From an uncultured Lachnospiraceae bacterium (lineage in GTDB: Bacteria; Bacillota; Clostridia; Lachnospirales; Lachnospiraceae): 64,000 nt of DNA. Under the pieces are notes generated by a model. The model had not been told where the DNA came from. It searched no databases and saw nothing but the letters and a program-made list of their open reading frames with translations. Made by a program: the position numbers and the translations under genes. The DNA is taken from contig CAMNSD010000005.1 in the NCBI GenBank assembly GCA_946554445.1, forward strand, positions 1 to 64,000, given 5' to 3'. The number at the start of each line of letters is the position of its first letter. The stretch's first letter is position 1. Positions 18,419-28,117 of this stretch are shown piece by piece.

Positions 18419-19039
18419 ATGTACAGGAAATATATCACAGGTCTCCTGTTGGCGGGTGTAATGTTTGCCGCCTCAGGCATCTGCGCAAGGGAACTGAAAA
18501 TTAATCGAATATCGGCCAAGCCTGCTTTCCGTATGGAATATCTGGATGAGTCGATGGCGGAAGATACGCACAGTTATGTGGAAACGATAGCCAGCGTATC
18601 CTCTGGCCAGCGGATTGTGGATTACGAGGTGTTGGAGCAGACCATGCAGTATCAATTGTCGGACAAGGACTATGATGCGCTCCTTCGAATCGTGGAAGCG
18701 GAAGCAGGCGGAGAAGATCAGAACGGGAAACTTTTGGTGGCAAATGTGGTTTTAAATAGAGTCAACAGTGATGTATTTCCCGATACGGTGTGGGATGTGG
18801 TCATGCAGAGAGAACAGGGGATAGCGCAGTTCTCCCCGACTGTGGACGGCCGATTTCAGAATGTCCGTGTCAGCGATGATACGGTGGCGGCTGTGGAGCG
18901 GGCCCTTTATGGAGAGGATATCTCCCAGGGAGCGCTGTATTTCTGCGCCCGCGAAAAGGCAGATTCCGATAAACTCAAATGGTTTGACAGAAAACTGACC
19001 AAACTCTTTTCCTACGGACATCATGAGTTCTTTTCCTAA
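18419..19039 (+). CDS. Cell wall hydrolase, SleB-like
   Basis: DYDALLRIVEAEAGGEDQNGKLLVANVVLNRVNSDVFPDTVWDVVMQ...QFSPTVDGR. Confidence 0.85.
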   Translation: MYRKYITGLLLAGVMFAASGICARELKINRISAKPAFRMEYLDESMAEDTHSYVETIASVSSGQRIVDYEVLEQTMQYQLSDKDYDALLRIVEAEAGGEDQNGKLLVANVVLNRVNSDVFPDTVWDVVMQREQGIAQFSPTVDGRFQNVRVSDDTVAAVERALYGEDISQGALYFCAREKADSDKLKWFDRKLTKLFSYGHHEFFS

Positions 19040-19122
19040 GGCGTGTTGAATAGGCGATAAATATGTGGTAAGATAAAGAGCGAGTCAAAAACACGTCAAA
19101 TAGAAAGGCATGGTCAATAACA

Positions 19123-20610
19123 ATGGAAATATTATACAGCAGTACCAGAGACAGCGGAAAGCGTGTCACGGCCTCCCAGGCAATTTTAAAAGGCTTATCG
19201 GAGGACGGCGGCCTGTTTGTGCCGGACCACATCCCCACGCTTTCCTGTTCCATGAGAGACCTCGTGGATAAAAACTATCAAGAGACAGCCTATGAAGTCA
19301 TGAGACTGTTCCTTACGGATTTCACCGAGGAAGAGTTGAAGGGCTGTATTGCGCGTGCATACGATTCCAAGTTTGATACGGAAGTAATCGCTCCGCTGGT
19401 AGAGGCGGAGGGTACATATTATCTGGAACTTTTTCATGGAGCGACCATTGCCTTTAAAGATATGGCGCTTTCCATCCTGCCTCATCTGATGATTGCTTCC
19501 GCCAAGAAGAATCATGTGGAGAATGATATTGTGATTCTCACCGCCACATCCGGGGATACGGGTAAGGCGGCTCTGGCCGGTTTCGCAGATGTTGAAGGCA
19601 CCAAGATTATTGTGTTCTATCCCAAGAACGGCGTGAGTCCCATCCAGGAAAAGCAGATGGTGACACAGAAAGGGGATAACACCTTTGTGGTGGGGATACA
19701 CGGCAATTTCGATGATGCCCAGACTGGTGTGAAAACCTTATTTAATGACAGACAGTTGGCAGAAGAGATGTCGGCTCATGGTTTACAGTTTTCCTCCGCC
19801 AATTCCATCAACATTGGCCGTCTGGTGCCGCAGGTGGTCTATTATGTCTATGCTTATGCACAGCTTCTCAAAGAAGATAAGATCCAGGATGGGGAGCAGA
19901 TCAATGTGGTGGTTCCTACAGGGAACTTTGGCAATATCCTGGCGGCTTTCTATGCCAAGAACATGGGGGTGCCGATCAACAAACTGATCTGTGCTTCCAA
20001 TGAAAATAAAGTCCTCTATGATTTCTTTATGACAGGGGACTATGACAGGAACCGGGAATTTAAACTGACCAGTTCCCCTTCCATGGATATTTTGATTTCC
20101 AGCAATCTGGAGCGGCTGATTTATCGCATTGCGGGTAGTGATGCCCAGAAAAATGCCGGACTGATGAAGGCGTTGTCCGAGCAGGGAAGCTATCAGATCA
20201 CGCCCGAAATGAGAGAACAGCTGGCAGATTTCTACGGCAATTTTGCGGATGAGAAAGAAACTGCGGATAGAATCCGGCAGATGTATGAAGATACCGGTTA
20301 TGTGCTGGATACCCACACGGCGGTGGCAAGCGCTGTCTACCAGAAGTATGTGGCGGATACGAAGGACACTACGAAGACAGTGATCGCTTCCACGGCAAGT
20401 CCCTTTAAGTTTACCAGAAGCGTTATGAAGGCCATCGACCAGAAATATGACAGCTTATCTGATTTTGAACTGGTGGACGAGCTTTCTAAGATTGGAAATG
20501 TGGATGTGCCGAAGGCCATTGAGGAAATCAGGACAGCGCCGGTTCTCCATGATACGGTTTGTGATAAGACGGAGATGAAAGCGGTTGTGAAGCGGATTCT
20601 GGGGATTTAA
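19123..20610 (+). CDS. thrC: Threonine synthase
   Basis: MEILYSSTRDSGKRVTASQAILKGLSEDGGLFVP, ELFHGATIAFKDMALSILP, TATSGDTGKAALAGF, VPTGNFGNILAAFYAKNMG. Confidence 0.95.
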   Translation: MEILYSSTRDSGKRVTASQAILKGLSEDGGLFVPDHIPTLSCSMRDLVDKNYQETAYEVMRLFLTDFTEEELKGCIARAYDSKFDTEVIAPLVEAEGTYYLELFHGATIAFKDMALSILPHLMIASAKKNHVENDIVILTATSGDTGKAALAGFADVEGTKIIVFYPKNGVSPIQEKQMVTQKGDNTFVVGIHGNFDDAQTGVKTLFNDRQLAEEMSAHGLQFSSANSINIGRLVPQVVYYVYAYAQLLKEDKIQDGEQINVVVPTGNFGNILAAFYAKNMGVPINKLICASNENKVLYDFFMTGDYDRNREFKLTSSPSMDILISSNLERLIYRIAGSDAQKNAGLMKALSEQGSYQITPEMREQLADFYGNFADEKETADRIRQMYEDTGYVLDTHTAVASAVYQKYVADTKDTTKTVIASTASPFKFTRSVMKAIDQKYDSLSDFELVDELSKIGNVDVPKAIEEIRTAPVLHDTVCDKTEMKAVVKRILGI

Positions 20611-20668
20611 TTTTCGTGAATTTGAAGTGGTGGCTGTTAACTAGGTTTTGCACCTCAGTTGTGATATA

Positions 20669-20689
20669 CTTTTATTGTAACAATAAAAG
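20669..20689. promoter_or_regulatory. Perfect inverted repeat upstream of the 63-aa ORF
   Basis: CTTTTATTG-TAA-CAATAAAAG, 9-bp arms, directly after a TATACT hexamer. Confidence 0.4.
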
Positions 20690-20716
20690 CCACAGTGATA
20701 GAAAGCAGGTGATTAT

Positions 20717-20908
20717 ATGCCATCAGATATCGAAGTTATAAAACAGGCCCTTGATGATTTTAAAAAGATTCAAGATTACATGTTATCAGCACGAAAAGAA
20801 AACGCAACTGAAACATATGCAAAACTAAAAAAAGAATACCTTACCATCAAAGCATTATTGCAGGTTTCAGGCGTAAATCTCACAGATATTGACGAAATAA
20901 AAGAGTAG
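20717..20908 (+). CDS. Hypothetical 63-aa helical protein
   Basis: ORF with AAGCAGGTG-type RBS; MPSDIEVIKQALDDFKKIQDYMLSARKENATETYAKLKKEYLTIKALL. Confidence 0.5.
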   Translation: MPSDIEVIKQALDDFKKIQDYMLSARKENATETYAKLKKEYLTIKALLQVSGVNLTDIDEIKE

Positions 20909-21036
20909 CTACAAAATCATATCACACAAACTCAGGTGTAGAGTCTATTGAATTATAAAGGCTTTACACCCTTTCATTTTAGGCTGCAGTAACGCTGCAT
21001 TTACAGTGTTATATAGGTATGTTAGTATCATAAATA

Positions 21037-21072
21037 AAAAGAGGCGCTACGTTATGCAGCGCTTCTTTTACT
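21037..21072 (+). terminator. Intrinsic terminator
   Basis: AAAAGAGGCGCT-N9-AGCGCTTCTTTT. Confidence 0.7.
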
Positions 21073-21247
21073 ATTTCATTATACCATAAAAATCCTATTT
21101 TCTCAAGACTTGTAAAGCATTTGCCGGCAACGTATACTTATGAATGCCGCTTTTCATATGTACCGGTTCATTTATGATACGGTGTGGAAAGTATAGTGAA
21201 CAGAGGTATGAGAGTAGAAAGGATTAACGGACTACGGGAGGGCGCTT

Positions 21248-21778
21248 ATGGAACAGAAAAACTGGCTGGAAGAAATGGCAAAGCAGACATTGACAAGGCA
21301 GGTTTTGGAAACGAATCATTATACGCAAAAATACGGCCTTGTGCTGCGGGAGGAGGATGCGGCGCTTTTGGCGCAGGAAAGAGCAAATGTATTGCGGCAG
21401 GAGCGGAGAGTCGAGTTTGGGCAGGGTATTTTACCAAAGATTATATATACATTCTGCGACTCATCTTATATTGATCAGAATAGTTATTGTGAGAGTCTGG
21501 CGCGTCTGCAGGAAATTTTTTATGCCTATAAGAATGAAATGCTGGATGAGATTACCGATGATGAACTTCTGGAATTTATGCGGGAGCAGTTTGAGAATGT
21601 GTGTTTCGGGGATTTTGGCTATCTGGAAGGAACCTGTCTGGATATTTTTGCCCAGGCTATCCGGGCCGGTTATTCCGGGTATAAGCAGTCGGAGAGAAAG
21701 GGCGAGTTTGAGAAATTCGATATCGTCAAAAGATGGGACAGGGAATTGTATCTGGAAGCATTGGGGAATCTTTTTTGA
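21248..21778 (+). CDS. Hypothetical protein, possibly DUF6323 family
   Basis: Long ORF with good codon pattern; YGLVLREEDAALLAQERANVLRQERRVEFGQGILPKIIYTFCDSSYI. DUF assignment is from memory only. Confidence 0.55.
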   Translation: MEQKNWLEEMAKQTLTRQVLETNHYTQKYGLVLREEDAALLAQERANVLRQERRVEFGQGILPKIIYTFCDSSYIDQNSYCESLARLQEIFYAYKNEMLDEITDDELLEFMREQFENVCFGDFGYLEGTCLDIFAQAIRAGYSGYKQSERKGEFEKFDIVKRWDRELYLEALGNLF

Positions 21779-21844
21779 AGGCTGTGTTCGTAATAGAAGT
21801 ATATGTGAAACTATCGTAATGTGAAATTGACAGATGGAGGCGGT

Positions 21845-22669
21845 ATGATGGAAAGTAATCATTACTCAATGGAAGAAGTAATGCCGATGGTATCGGAACT
21901 GGCATGGAAGTATACAGGGTGCGATCATACTTCTGTCACGTATGAGAAAGCACAGATGCTGATGGAAGCGGTTTTATATTGTATCCATGAGTATGAAGGG
22001 CAGGAAAGCAATGTGCTTCTGGTAAAGCATGTATCGGCAAGGGAGGCCTATGAGCAGGGGTGGGCAATCGTGATGGATAAGCTTAGAAAACTGCAGGAAC
22101 TTTATAATCAGCTTATTATGGATTTTAAAGATTATGGTTCTGTATGTCTGCGTGATACCATTTGGCAGGGGATTCCTGCCTTTCTGGAGAATTATGATTT
22201 TAAATTTGCACCGCAGGAAACGCTTTTAACGCTGGATTATCCAATTCTTAGAGAGGATACTGCGAGATCAGGAATCAGCAGGGTGCTTTGTTATGTGCAA
22301 TGTATCTGTCTGGAACAGAAGTTTTTACAAAAGATGGATGAGCATGATATCATAGAGAATCTGCGCAGATATCACAGGGATTATGGGCATTTGTCGGAAA
22401 ATATCTGTGAGATTGTTCTGCAAAACATGATAGGACACATGATGCTTGATAAGCCGTTGCGAGAGACTGGTTTTACCAGAGAGGATTTGGCAGTTCTGAA
22501 AGAGATTCTGGCTGGAAAGACAGCGGAGCAGATACAAGTTTATGGTTTCAAGGCATTAGAACAGCTAGTAATAAAATATTATGATAACGACAGAGAGATG
22601 CTGGAGTATCTAAGCTGTGGGATTCCCGATATTATGGGCAGGATGCAGTGTTGTATGGAGAAACTTTAA
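21845..22669 (+). CDS. Hypothetical protein, possibly DUF6179 family
   Basis: ORF directly following the preceding hypothetical gene, with GGAGGCGGT RBS. DUF assignment is from memory only. Confidence 0.55.
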   Translation: MMESNHYSMEEVMPMVSELAWKYTGCDHTSVTYEKAQMLMEAVLYCIHEYEGQESNVLLVKHVSAREAYEQGWAIVMDKLRKLQELYNQLIMDFKDYGSVCLRDTIWQGIPAFLENYDFKFAPQETLLTLDYPILREDTARSGISRVLCYVQCICLEQKFLQKMDEHDIIENLRRYHRDYGHLSENICEIVLQNMIGHMMLDKPLRETGFTREDLAVLKEILAGKTAEQIQVYGFKALEQLVIKYYDNDREMLEYLSCGIPDIMGRMQCCMEKL

Positions 22670-22770
22670 TATGGATGCGGTTGTGTTGACAAATTATCAG
22701 AAACAGTATAATGTTTAGCTTAGAACATCTAAAATAGTGAGTTATTTCGGTTGGGCAGAAGACTTAGAAA

Positions 22771-23466
22771 ATGCAGAAAGGAAATACTATGATTATGCTT
22801 ATAAAACGAACAATTCCTGTGACTTTTTTGTTTACTTGCTTTATCATTTTTGCTATAGTCAGTTCGATATCTGCTTCTGCTTCAGCATCAAACGGTAGTA
22901 GTTCTAATGATGCGTTTATTATAGATAAGCAGACAGACACAGAAGAGTCTGTTATAGATAAAAAAAGTGCTATGTCAATTATTCATGAAAGTGCAGATAT
23001 TCTCTGTTATGAGGACGGGAGTCCTTATATTCACGATATTCTTACAAACAATACAGATAAAGCTATTATAGAAACGCAGTATGGTATGCTGGCTTATGAT
23101 GAAAAAGGTTCTCCGCTGAAATTATATTGGAATTTCCTTGACAGCAGTGCAGAAAGCAGCTATGATAACGTGGTCTTGTCAAAGGAGAATATCTTACCCG
23201 GACAGACAGAACAGTATTGTGGCGGCTGGTCATTATATGATGGGGAGATCATGAAAGATTTTCCCAAAGTTGGAGATGGCGGAGCCAATCATGTCGCATA
23301 CTCCCTGATTTGTCTAAAACAGGTGGTTTTTGAAGACGGTACGGTTTGGAATAACCCGGATTATGAAAGTTGGTCTGTAACATATGCCGGTAAAGAAATC
23401 GGAGTAGAAGAGTTACAAACTTATTATCCACATCAGTATGAGATATTGAGTGGAGATGTAGAATAA
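22771..23466 (+). CDS. Secreted hypothetical protein (DUF5780-like)
   Basis: Signal peptide; ILTNNTDKAIIETQYGMLAYDEKGSPLKLYWNF. Confidence 0.6.
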   Translation: MQKGNTMIMLIKRTIPVTFLFTCFIIFAIVSSISASASASNGSSSNDAFIIDKQTDTEESVIDKKSAMSIIHESADILCYEDGSPYIHDILTNNTDKAIIETQYGMLAYDEKGSPLKLYWNFLDSSAESSYDNVVLSKENILPGQTEQYCGGWSLYDGEIMKDFPKVGDGGANHVAYSLICLKQVVFEDGTVWNNPDYESWSVTYAGKEIGVEELQTYYPHQYEILSGDVE

Positions 23467-23523
23467 TCGTGCCGGATAAAGATATGATTTGAGTAATGAA
23501 TATATGAGATAAAATGATACTGA

Positions 23524-25393
23524 GATTGGGGGTGTCGCAAAATCATCAGATTAGATGATCGAGCGGCACCCTTCGCTCTATGTGCAGAAAATCTGGAAAG
23601 TATCTTTTGGTGTTTGGAAGATTTCCCTGATTTTTGGCATACTTTAATAATGCTGCTGTTTTTCTATGGTTTATGCGGTCTCTTTGACTGGAAAGAAATA
23701 ACTCCCTGTCCGGTCTTTTTGTATCTTTCCATGCAGTTTATTGATGTTATAGCCCATGCACAGCAAAAGGATCTCTAGTTTTACTTTTGTTTTTCCACGC
23801 AGCAGGAATCTTTGGAATTCATAGTCATTTTTCAGAACGCCAAAAGCCCCTTCTACTTGAATGGAACGGTTCATCCGATATTTGATCCCCGTTCCACTTA
23901 GGATATTTTCATAGGATTCCTGCCGCTTCTCCAGAAAACTTTTGGAAATATATAACCGTTTACTGCCTTTTGCCCTGGTACATCTTTCTTTATAAGGACA
24001 CCCCGTACAGTCCTCACATTCGTAAACAGTTACTTCCGATTCGTAGCCACTCTTGCTCTTCTGCCTTTTGATAAAAAGAGGGGACAATGATCTTCCGGCA
24101 TGGCAGGTGTATGTGTCAGTGCTCTCATCATATCCCATGTTTTCACGTTTGCTGATATCTTTTTTAAAGCTGCGTTTTTTCCATTTCTCATAGGTCTGAG
24201 GTTTGATATAAGGTTTCTGTCTGTTTTCTCTTAAAAAGCTGTAGCCTTCTTCGCTTTCGTAACCCGAATCTGCTGTTACACTTGGATATCGGAACCCCAG
24301 TTTTTCTTCCATTGTTTTCAGAAACGGGATCAACGTCCATACATCGTTTCTGTCCTGAAAAATATCCACTGCAACGATGTATCCGCTGTCTACACCTATC
24401 TGTACATTATATCCCGGTTTTAACTGGGCATTACGCATGTGGTCATCCTTCATGTGCATAAAGGTGGCATCCGGATCTGTCTTACAGTAATTGTTCCGTC
24501 CCTGAAAACTTGCCGTGTGCCAGTCATAAATAGTCTGCCGTTCCAGAAACCTGCGGAACAGTTCCAGATACCTCTGGTTTCTGCTCTTTCTTTTTCCACG
24601 CCCGTGGACAAAAACAGTTCCGTCTGTCCTGCACTTTTCTTCCAAAAATCCGAATATCTTTTGTATATCCTGTGCCCTTGTTTCTGTGCCGACTGAAAAA
24701 TCCTGTATGTATTCATGGTTCAGAAGCTGTACGGCATCCTGTATCTTCCGGAACATTTTTTCTTCCCATTTCCCAACAGACTTTTTCCACACAAAAGTAT
24801 ACTTGTTGGCGCTGGCTTCCAGCTTTGTCCCGTCAATGAACACGGTCTCCTTTGACAGTTCATCAGCCCGTTCCAGTCTTCTTACCATCTGATAGAAAAG
24901 ACTCTCACAGGCATCTGCCAGAAATCCCGTGCGGAAACGGGCAATGGTACTATGATCCGGTGCTTTCTGTCCGGCTAACAGCCACATAAAGTTGATGTCG
25001 CGCCTGCAGGCGGTCTCGATTTTTCTTGAAGAATAGATGTTTTGTGAATAAGCATAGGTCAGTATCTTGAACATGGTTTTTGGGTCTACTGCCGGATTTC
25101 TGCCTTTGGCAGAGTAAGCCTTGTACAACAGGCTGTAATCTAATCCCTCCAATTCGTGGCTCAGCAGTCGGACAGAATCATCTTCAGGAACCAGACCTTC
25201 CAAACTTAATGGCAAAACCAGTTGATAAGGCTCGCCAAATTCGGTATAATTTTTATGGTATTTTAATTTACTTGACATATCTTATTATACCACGGATGGC
25301 AGGTTCTTCGGAGCCTGCTTTTCTGTTTTTAGATACAAAAACGGAGCTGTTGCTCCGGTAGATTATTCATCTACTTTTGCAACAGCCCCAATC
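23524..25393 (-). mobile_element. IS1182-family insertion sequence
   Basis: Transposase flanked by 19-bp terminal inverted repeats GATTGGGGGTGTCGCAAAA / GATTGGGGCTGTTGCAAAA (17/19 identical). Confidence 0.88.
23671..25278 (-). CDS. IS1182-family transposase
   Basis: SSKLKYHKNYTEFGEPYQLVLPLSLEGLVPEDDSVRLL; AVDPKTMFKILTYAYSQNIYSSRKIETACRRDINFMWLL; C-terminal CPYKERC. Confidence 0.93.
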   Translation of the reverse strand: MSSKLKYHKNYTEFGEPYQLVLPLSLEGLVPEDDSVRLLSHELEGLDYSLLYKAYSAKGRNPAVDPKTMFKILTYAYSQNIYSSRKIETACRRDINFMWLLAGQKAPDHSTIARFRTGFLADACESLFYQMVRRLERADELSKETVFIDGTKLEASANKYTFVWKKSVGKWEEKMFRKIQDAVQLLNHEYIQDFSVGTETRAQDIQKIFGFLEEKCRTDGTVFVHGRGKRKSRNQRYLELFRRFLERQTIYDWHTASFQGRNNYCKTDPDATFMHMKDDHMRNAQLKPGYNVQIGVDSGYIVAVDIFQDRNDVWTLIPFLKTMEEKLGFRYPSVTADSGYESEEGYSFLRENRQKPYIKPQTYEKWKKRSFKKDISKRENMGYDESTDTYTCHAGRSLSPLFIKRQKSKSGYESEVTVYECEDCTGCPYKERCTRAKGSKRLYISKSFLEKRQESYENILSGTGIKYRMNRSIQVEGAFGVLKNDYEFQRFLLRGKTKVKLEILLLCMGYNINKLHGKIQKDRTGSYFFPVKETA

Positions 25394-25409
25394 AAGTTTA
25401 TTTCAGAGT

Positions 25410-25692
25410 CTACAAAACCATATTTTCTGCAATCTGCGCCTTCTGCACAGTCTGTTTTTCACGATATTCCGTCTCTTTTATACCAACCTTATCACTGATG
25501 GCAATGTAATCAAAGAGCATTTCGTAAAGGACATGTAAGAACATATCCAGTATAAATATGCCATAAAAACGAATAACAAAAGAAAAAGAGAAGAGAAATT
25601 AAAATTTTTGAAGACAATAACTGTCCTATTTCGTTTATAAAAATATAGAGAAATAACAAAACGGCGGCTATACCGGTCATAAATTTTAGCAT
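25410..25692 (-). pseudogene. Candidate frameshifted small membrane protein gene
   Basis: N-terminal TM part MLKFMTGIAAVLLFLYIFINEIGQLLSSKILISLLFFFCYSF in one frame. A continuing coding-like sequence FYGIFILDMFLHVLYEMLFDYIAISDKVGIKETEYREKQTVQKAQIAENMVL* lies in another frame. Confidence 0.4.
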
Positions 25693-25710
25693 AAAGATTA
25701 GGAGGATTGT

Positions 25711-26223
25711 ATGAGAAAAATTATGATAGCATCGGTTATTGTCTGTATATTCCTTACGGGCTGTAAAAGCGTAACACCTGCATTGTATACCGGGGTAGAG
25801 AAGGCGATTGCGAGTAGTGAACAGTCAGAGAGTGGAGAAGAAGCTGAGAACAGAGAACAGACAGATGAGACGGGAGGTTTAGAAAGCCTGAAACAATTAG
25901 GAAGTATGGAGGAACTGGGAATTAGAGAATTGGAAGAAAACTGGCCGGAAAGTATTTGTTATAATGCGGATGGTGTCTATGGGTATCCCTTGTATACGGA
26001 GATTGAAATTGATACACCCATGACACTGTCAGTCTCTTGTGAGACATTGGATGGCAGTCTGCATTTGAAGATAGTGAACACTGATACTAATGAGGCCTGT
26101 TTTGACGAGAAAAATCCGGATGGTGAGTATACGGTGAATATTGATAAGGCAGGAACGTACCAGATACTTTTTTATGCCAAGGAACATGTGGGAAGTGTTG
26201 AGATTGTTCCGGCGGGGAATTAA
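25711..26223 (+). CDS. Lipoprotein, hypothetical
   Basis: MRKIMIASVIVCIFLTGCKS lipobox; RBS AGGAGG. Confidence 0.7.
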   Translation: MRKIMIASVIVCIFLTGCKSVTPALYTGVEKAIASSEQSESGEEAENREQTDETGGLESLKQLGSMEELGIRELEENWPESICYNADGVYGYPLYTEIEIDTPMTLSVSCETLDGSLHLKIVNTDTNEACFDEKNPDGEYTVNIDKAGTYQILFYAKEHVGSVEIVPAGN

Positions 26224-26247
26224 AACATCATCTCAGGTTAATAAAAG

Positions 26248-26296
26248 AGAGCATTGACCAAAACTGAAATACAGTGATGGCACAATGCTCTTTTTA
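26248..26296. terminator. Bidirectional terminator between the lipoprotein gene and gltA
   Basis: AGAGCATTG ... CAATGCTCTTTTT. Confidence 0.6.
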
Positions 26297-26320
26297 CTGT
26301 TATTTGTATGTTGGTTCCGG

Positions 26321-27691
26321 TCAGACATTCCTTTCCAGCAGGTTCTGGTAGTCCCTATCCACGCAGATTGTCTTGTAAGCGGGACGAATAATCTTGCCAT
26401 TATTGGCCAGCTCTTCCATGCGGTGGGCGCTCCAACCAACAATCCTTGCGATTGCAAAGATGGGGGTGTAGAGTTCCATGGGCAGGTTAAGCATATCATA
26501 CACGAAACCGGAATAGAAATCTACGTTGATATTAACGCCTTTATAGATGGGGCGTTCCTTGGAAATAATTTCCGGTGCTAGCCGCTCGACCAGAGAGTAG
26601 AGTGCAAATTCGTCCTGCAGACCTTTCTCCTCGGAGAGTTTTTCCACGAAAGTCTTAAAGATGATGGCACGAGGATCGGATTTGGAGTAAACCGCATGAC
26701 CGACACCATAAATCAATCCCGCATGGTCAAAGGCTTCCTTGTGCAGTAATTTAGTGAGATAGTCTGCCACCTGTCCTTCATTTTTCCAGTCGGATACCTC
26801 CCGCTTCATCTCTTCAAACATTTTCACAACCTTTATGTTGGCGCCGCCGTGGCGGGGACCTTTCAGGGAACCGATGGCCGCTGCGATGACAGAGTAGGTG
26901 TCTGTCAAGGAAGAAGTGACCACGTGGGTTGTGAAGGAGGAGTTGTTACCGCCGCCATGTTCCATATGCAGGATTAGGGCGATATCCAGTATCTTTGCCT
27001 CCAGTGGTGTATATTTACTGTCGGGACGCAGAATATGTAGAATATTTTCTGCATTGGATAACTCCAGCACTGGCTGATGGATGTAGAGACTTTCTCCATT
27101 GTGATAATGGTTATAGGCCTGGTAGCCATAGATGGAGAGCATCGGGAACAAAGCAATCAGCTGCAGACACTGTCTTAAAACATTGGGCAGGGATGTGTCA
27201 TCCGCCCGGTCGTCATAAGAATAGAGCGTGAGCACGCATCTTGCCAGGGTGTTCATCATATCGTTGCTGGGCGCTTTCATGATGATGTCGCGCACAAAAC
27301 TGGTAGGAAGAGAACGATAGCTGTTTAATAATTTGGTAAAGCTTTCAAGTTCCTTCTTGTTGGGCAGTTTATCAAACAGAAGAAGATAGGTCACTTCTTC
27401 AAATCCAAAACGATTATCGGTAGAAAGGCCGTTCACAAGATCACTGACGTTATAGCCTCTGTAAAAAAGTTTTCCGTGAGTGGGAATTTGTACGCCGTCC
27501 ACAATCTTGTTAGCGCGCACATCGGAGATATTGGTTAATCCGGCCAGCACGCCTTTACCGTTTAAGTCACGCAGTCCACGCTTTACATCATATTTCGTAA
27601 AAAGCTCTGTATCAATTATACCGGCTTGTTCACTCATATTCGCAAGTCGTACGATTTCAGGTGTGATTTCAGAAAAACTGTTCTGTTCCAT
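26321..27691 (-). CDS. gltA: Citrate synthase
   Basis: GLTNISDVRANKIVDGVQIPTHGKLFYRGYNVSDLV, LHMEHGGGNNSSFTTHVVTSSLTDTYSVIAAAIGSLKGPRHGGAN, GVGHAVYSKSDPRA. Confidence 0.95.
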   Translation of the reverse strand: MEQNSFSEITPEIVRLANMSEQAGIIDTELFTKYDVKRGLRDLNGKGVLAGLTNISDVRANKIVDGVQIPTHGKLFYRGYNVSDLVNGLSTDNRFGFEEVTYLLLFDKLPNKKELESFTKLLNSYRSLPTSFVRDIIMKAPSNDMMNTLARCVLTLYSYDDRADDTSLPNVLRQCLQLIALFPMLSIYGYQAYNHYHNGESLYIHQPVLELSNAENILHILRPDSKYTPLEAKILDIALILHMEHGGGNNSSFTTHVVTSSLTDTYSVIAAAIGSLKGPRHGGANIKVVKMFEEMKREVSDWKNEGQVADYLTKLLHKEAFDHAGLIYGVGHAVYSKSDPRAIIFKTFVEKLSEEKGLQDEFALYSLVERLAPEIISKERPIYKGVNINVDFYSGFVYDMLNLPMELYTPIFAIARIVGWSAHRMEELANNGKIIRPAYKTICVDRDYQNLLERNV

Positions 27692-28117
27692 AAGATATGT
27701 ACCTCCTTTCGCAATACGTCATATCTTTCCATGCGATGCGGTGCATGGATATGGATATTCCATTCCTATACATTGACTTTCTTATCATACCATGAAAAAA
27801 AAGAGTGAAACAAGCAAAAAGAATAATTTAACAAAAATTTAACAATTTTTGTATCAAAAATAGTAATATAGTACCAGAAAAACAAAGGAGAAATATGGCG
27901 AATTGTTATGAAACCGGGACGTAAAGGCAGATATATGGAGTACGGCGTATTGCACAGATAAAAAAGTGCTGGAAATTTTGAGAATAGGAGATTATGATTA
28001 AGAAAGACGCTGGTTTGGCAATCTGTGTCTTGAGAATCACAGTGTTTGAGACTGCCATATAAGAGACAGGGAAGGTAAAGTCCAATGTTCGGGAAGGGAA
28101 AGGAGTATCATCGTAAA

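Noticed and set aside
22686-22712. TTGACA/TATAAT promoter upstream of the secreted hypothetical protein
   Set aside because: Spacing is only 15 nt, suboptimal for sigmaA, so it is not listed as a feature.
23524-25393. Composite transposon or larger mobile island around the IS1182 copy
   Set aside because: Only one IS copy is visible, with no integrase, att-like repeats, tRNA gene or conjugation genes within the window.
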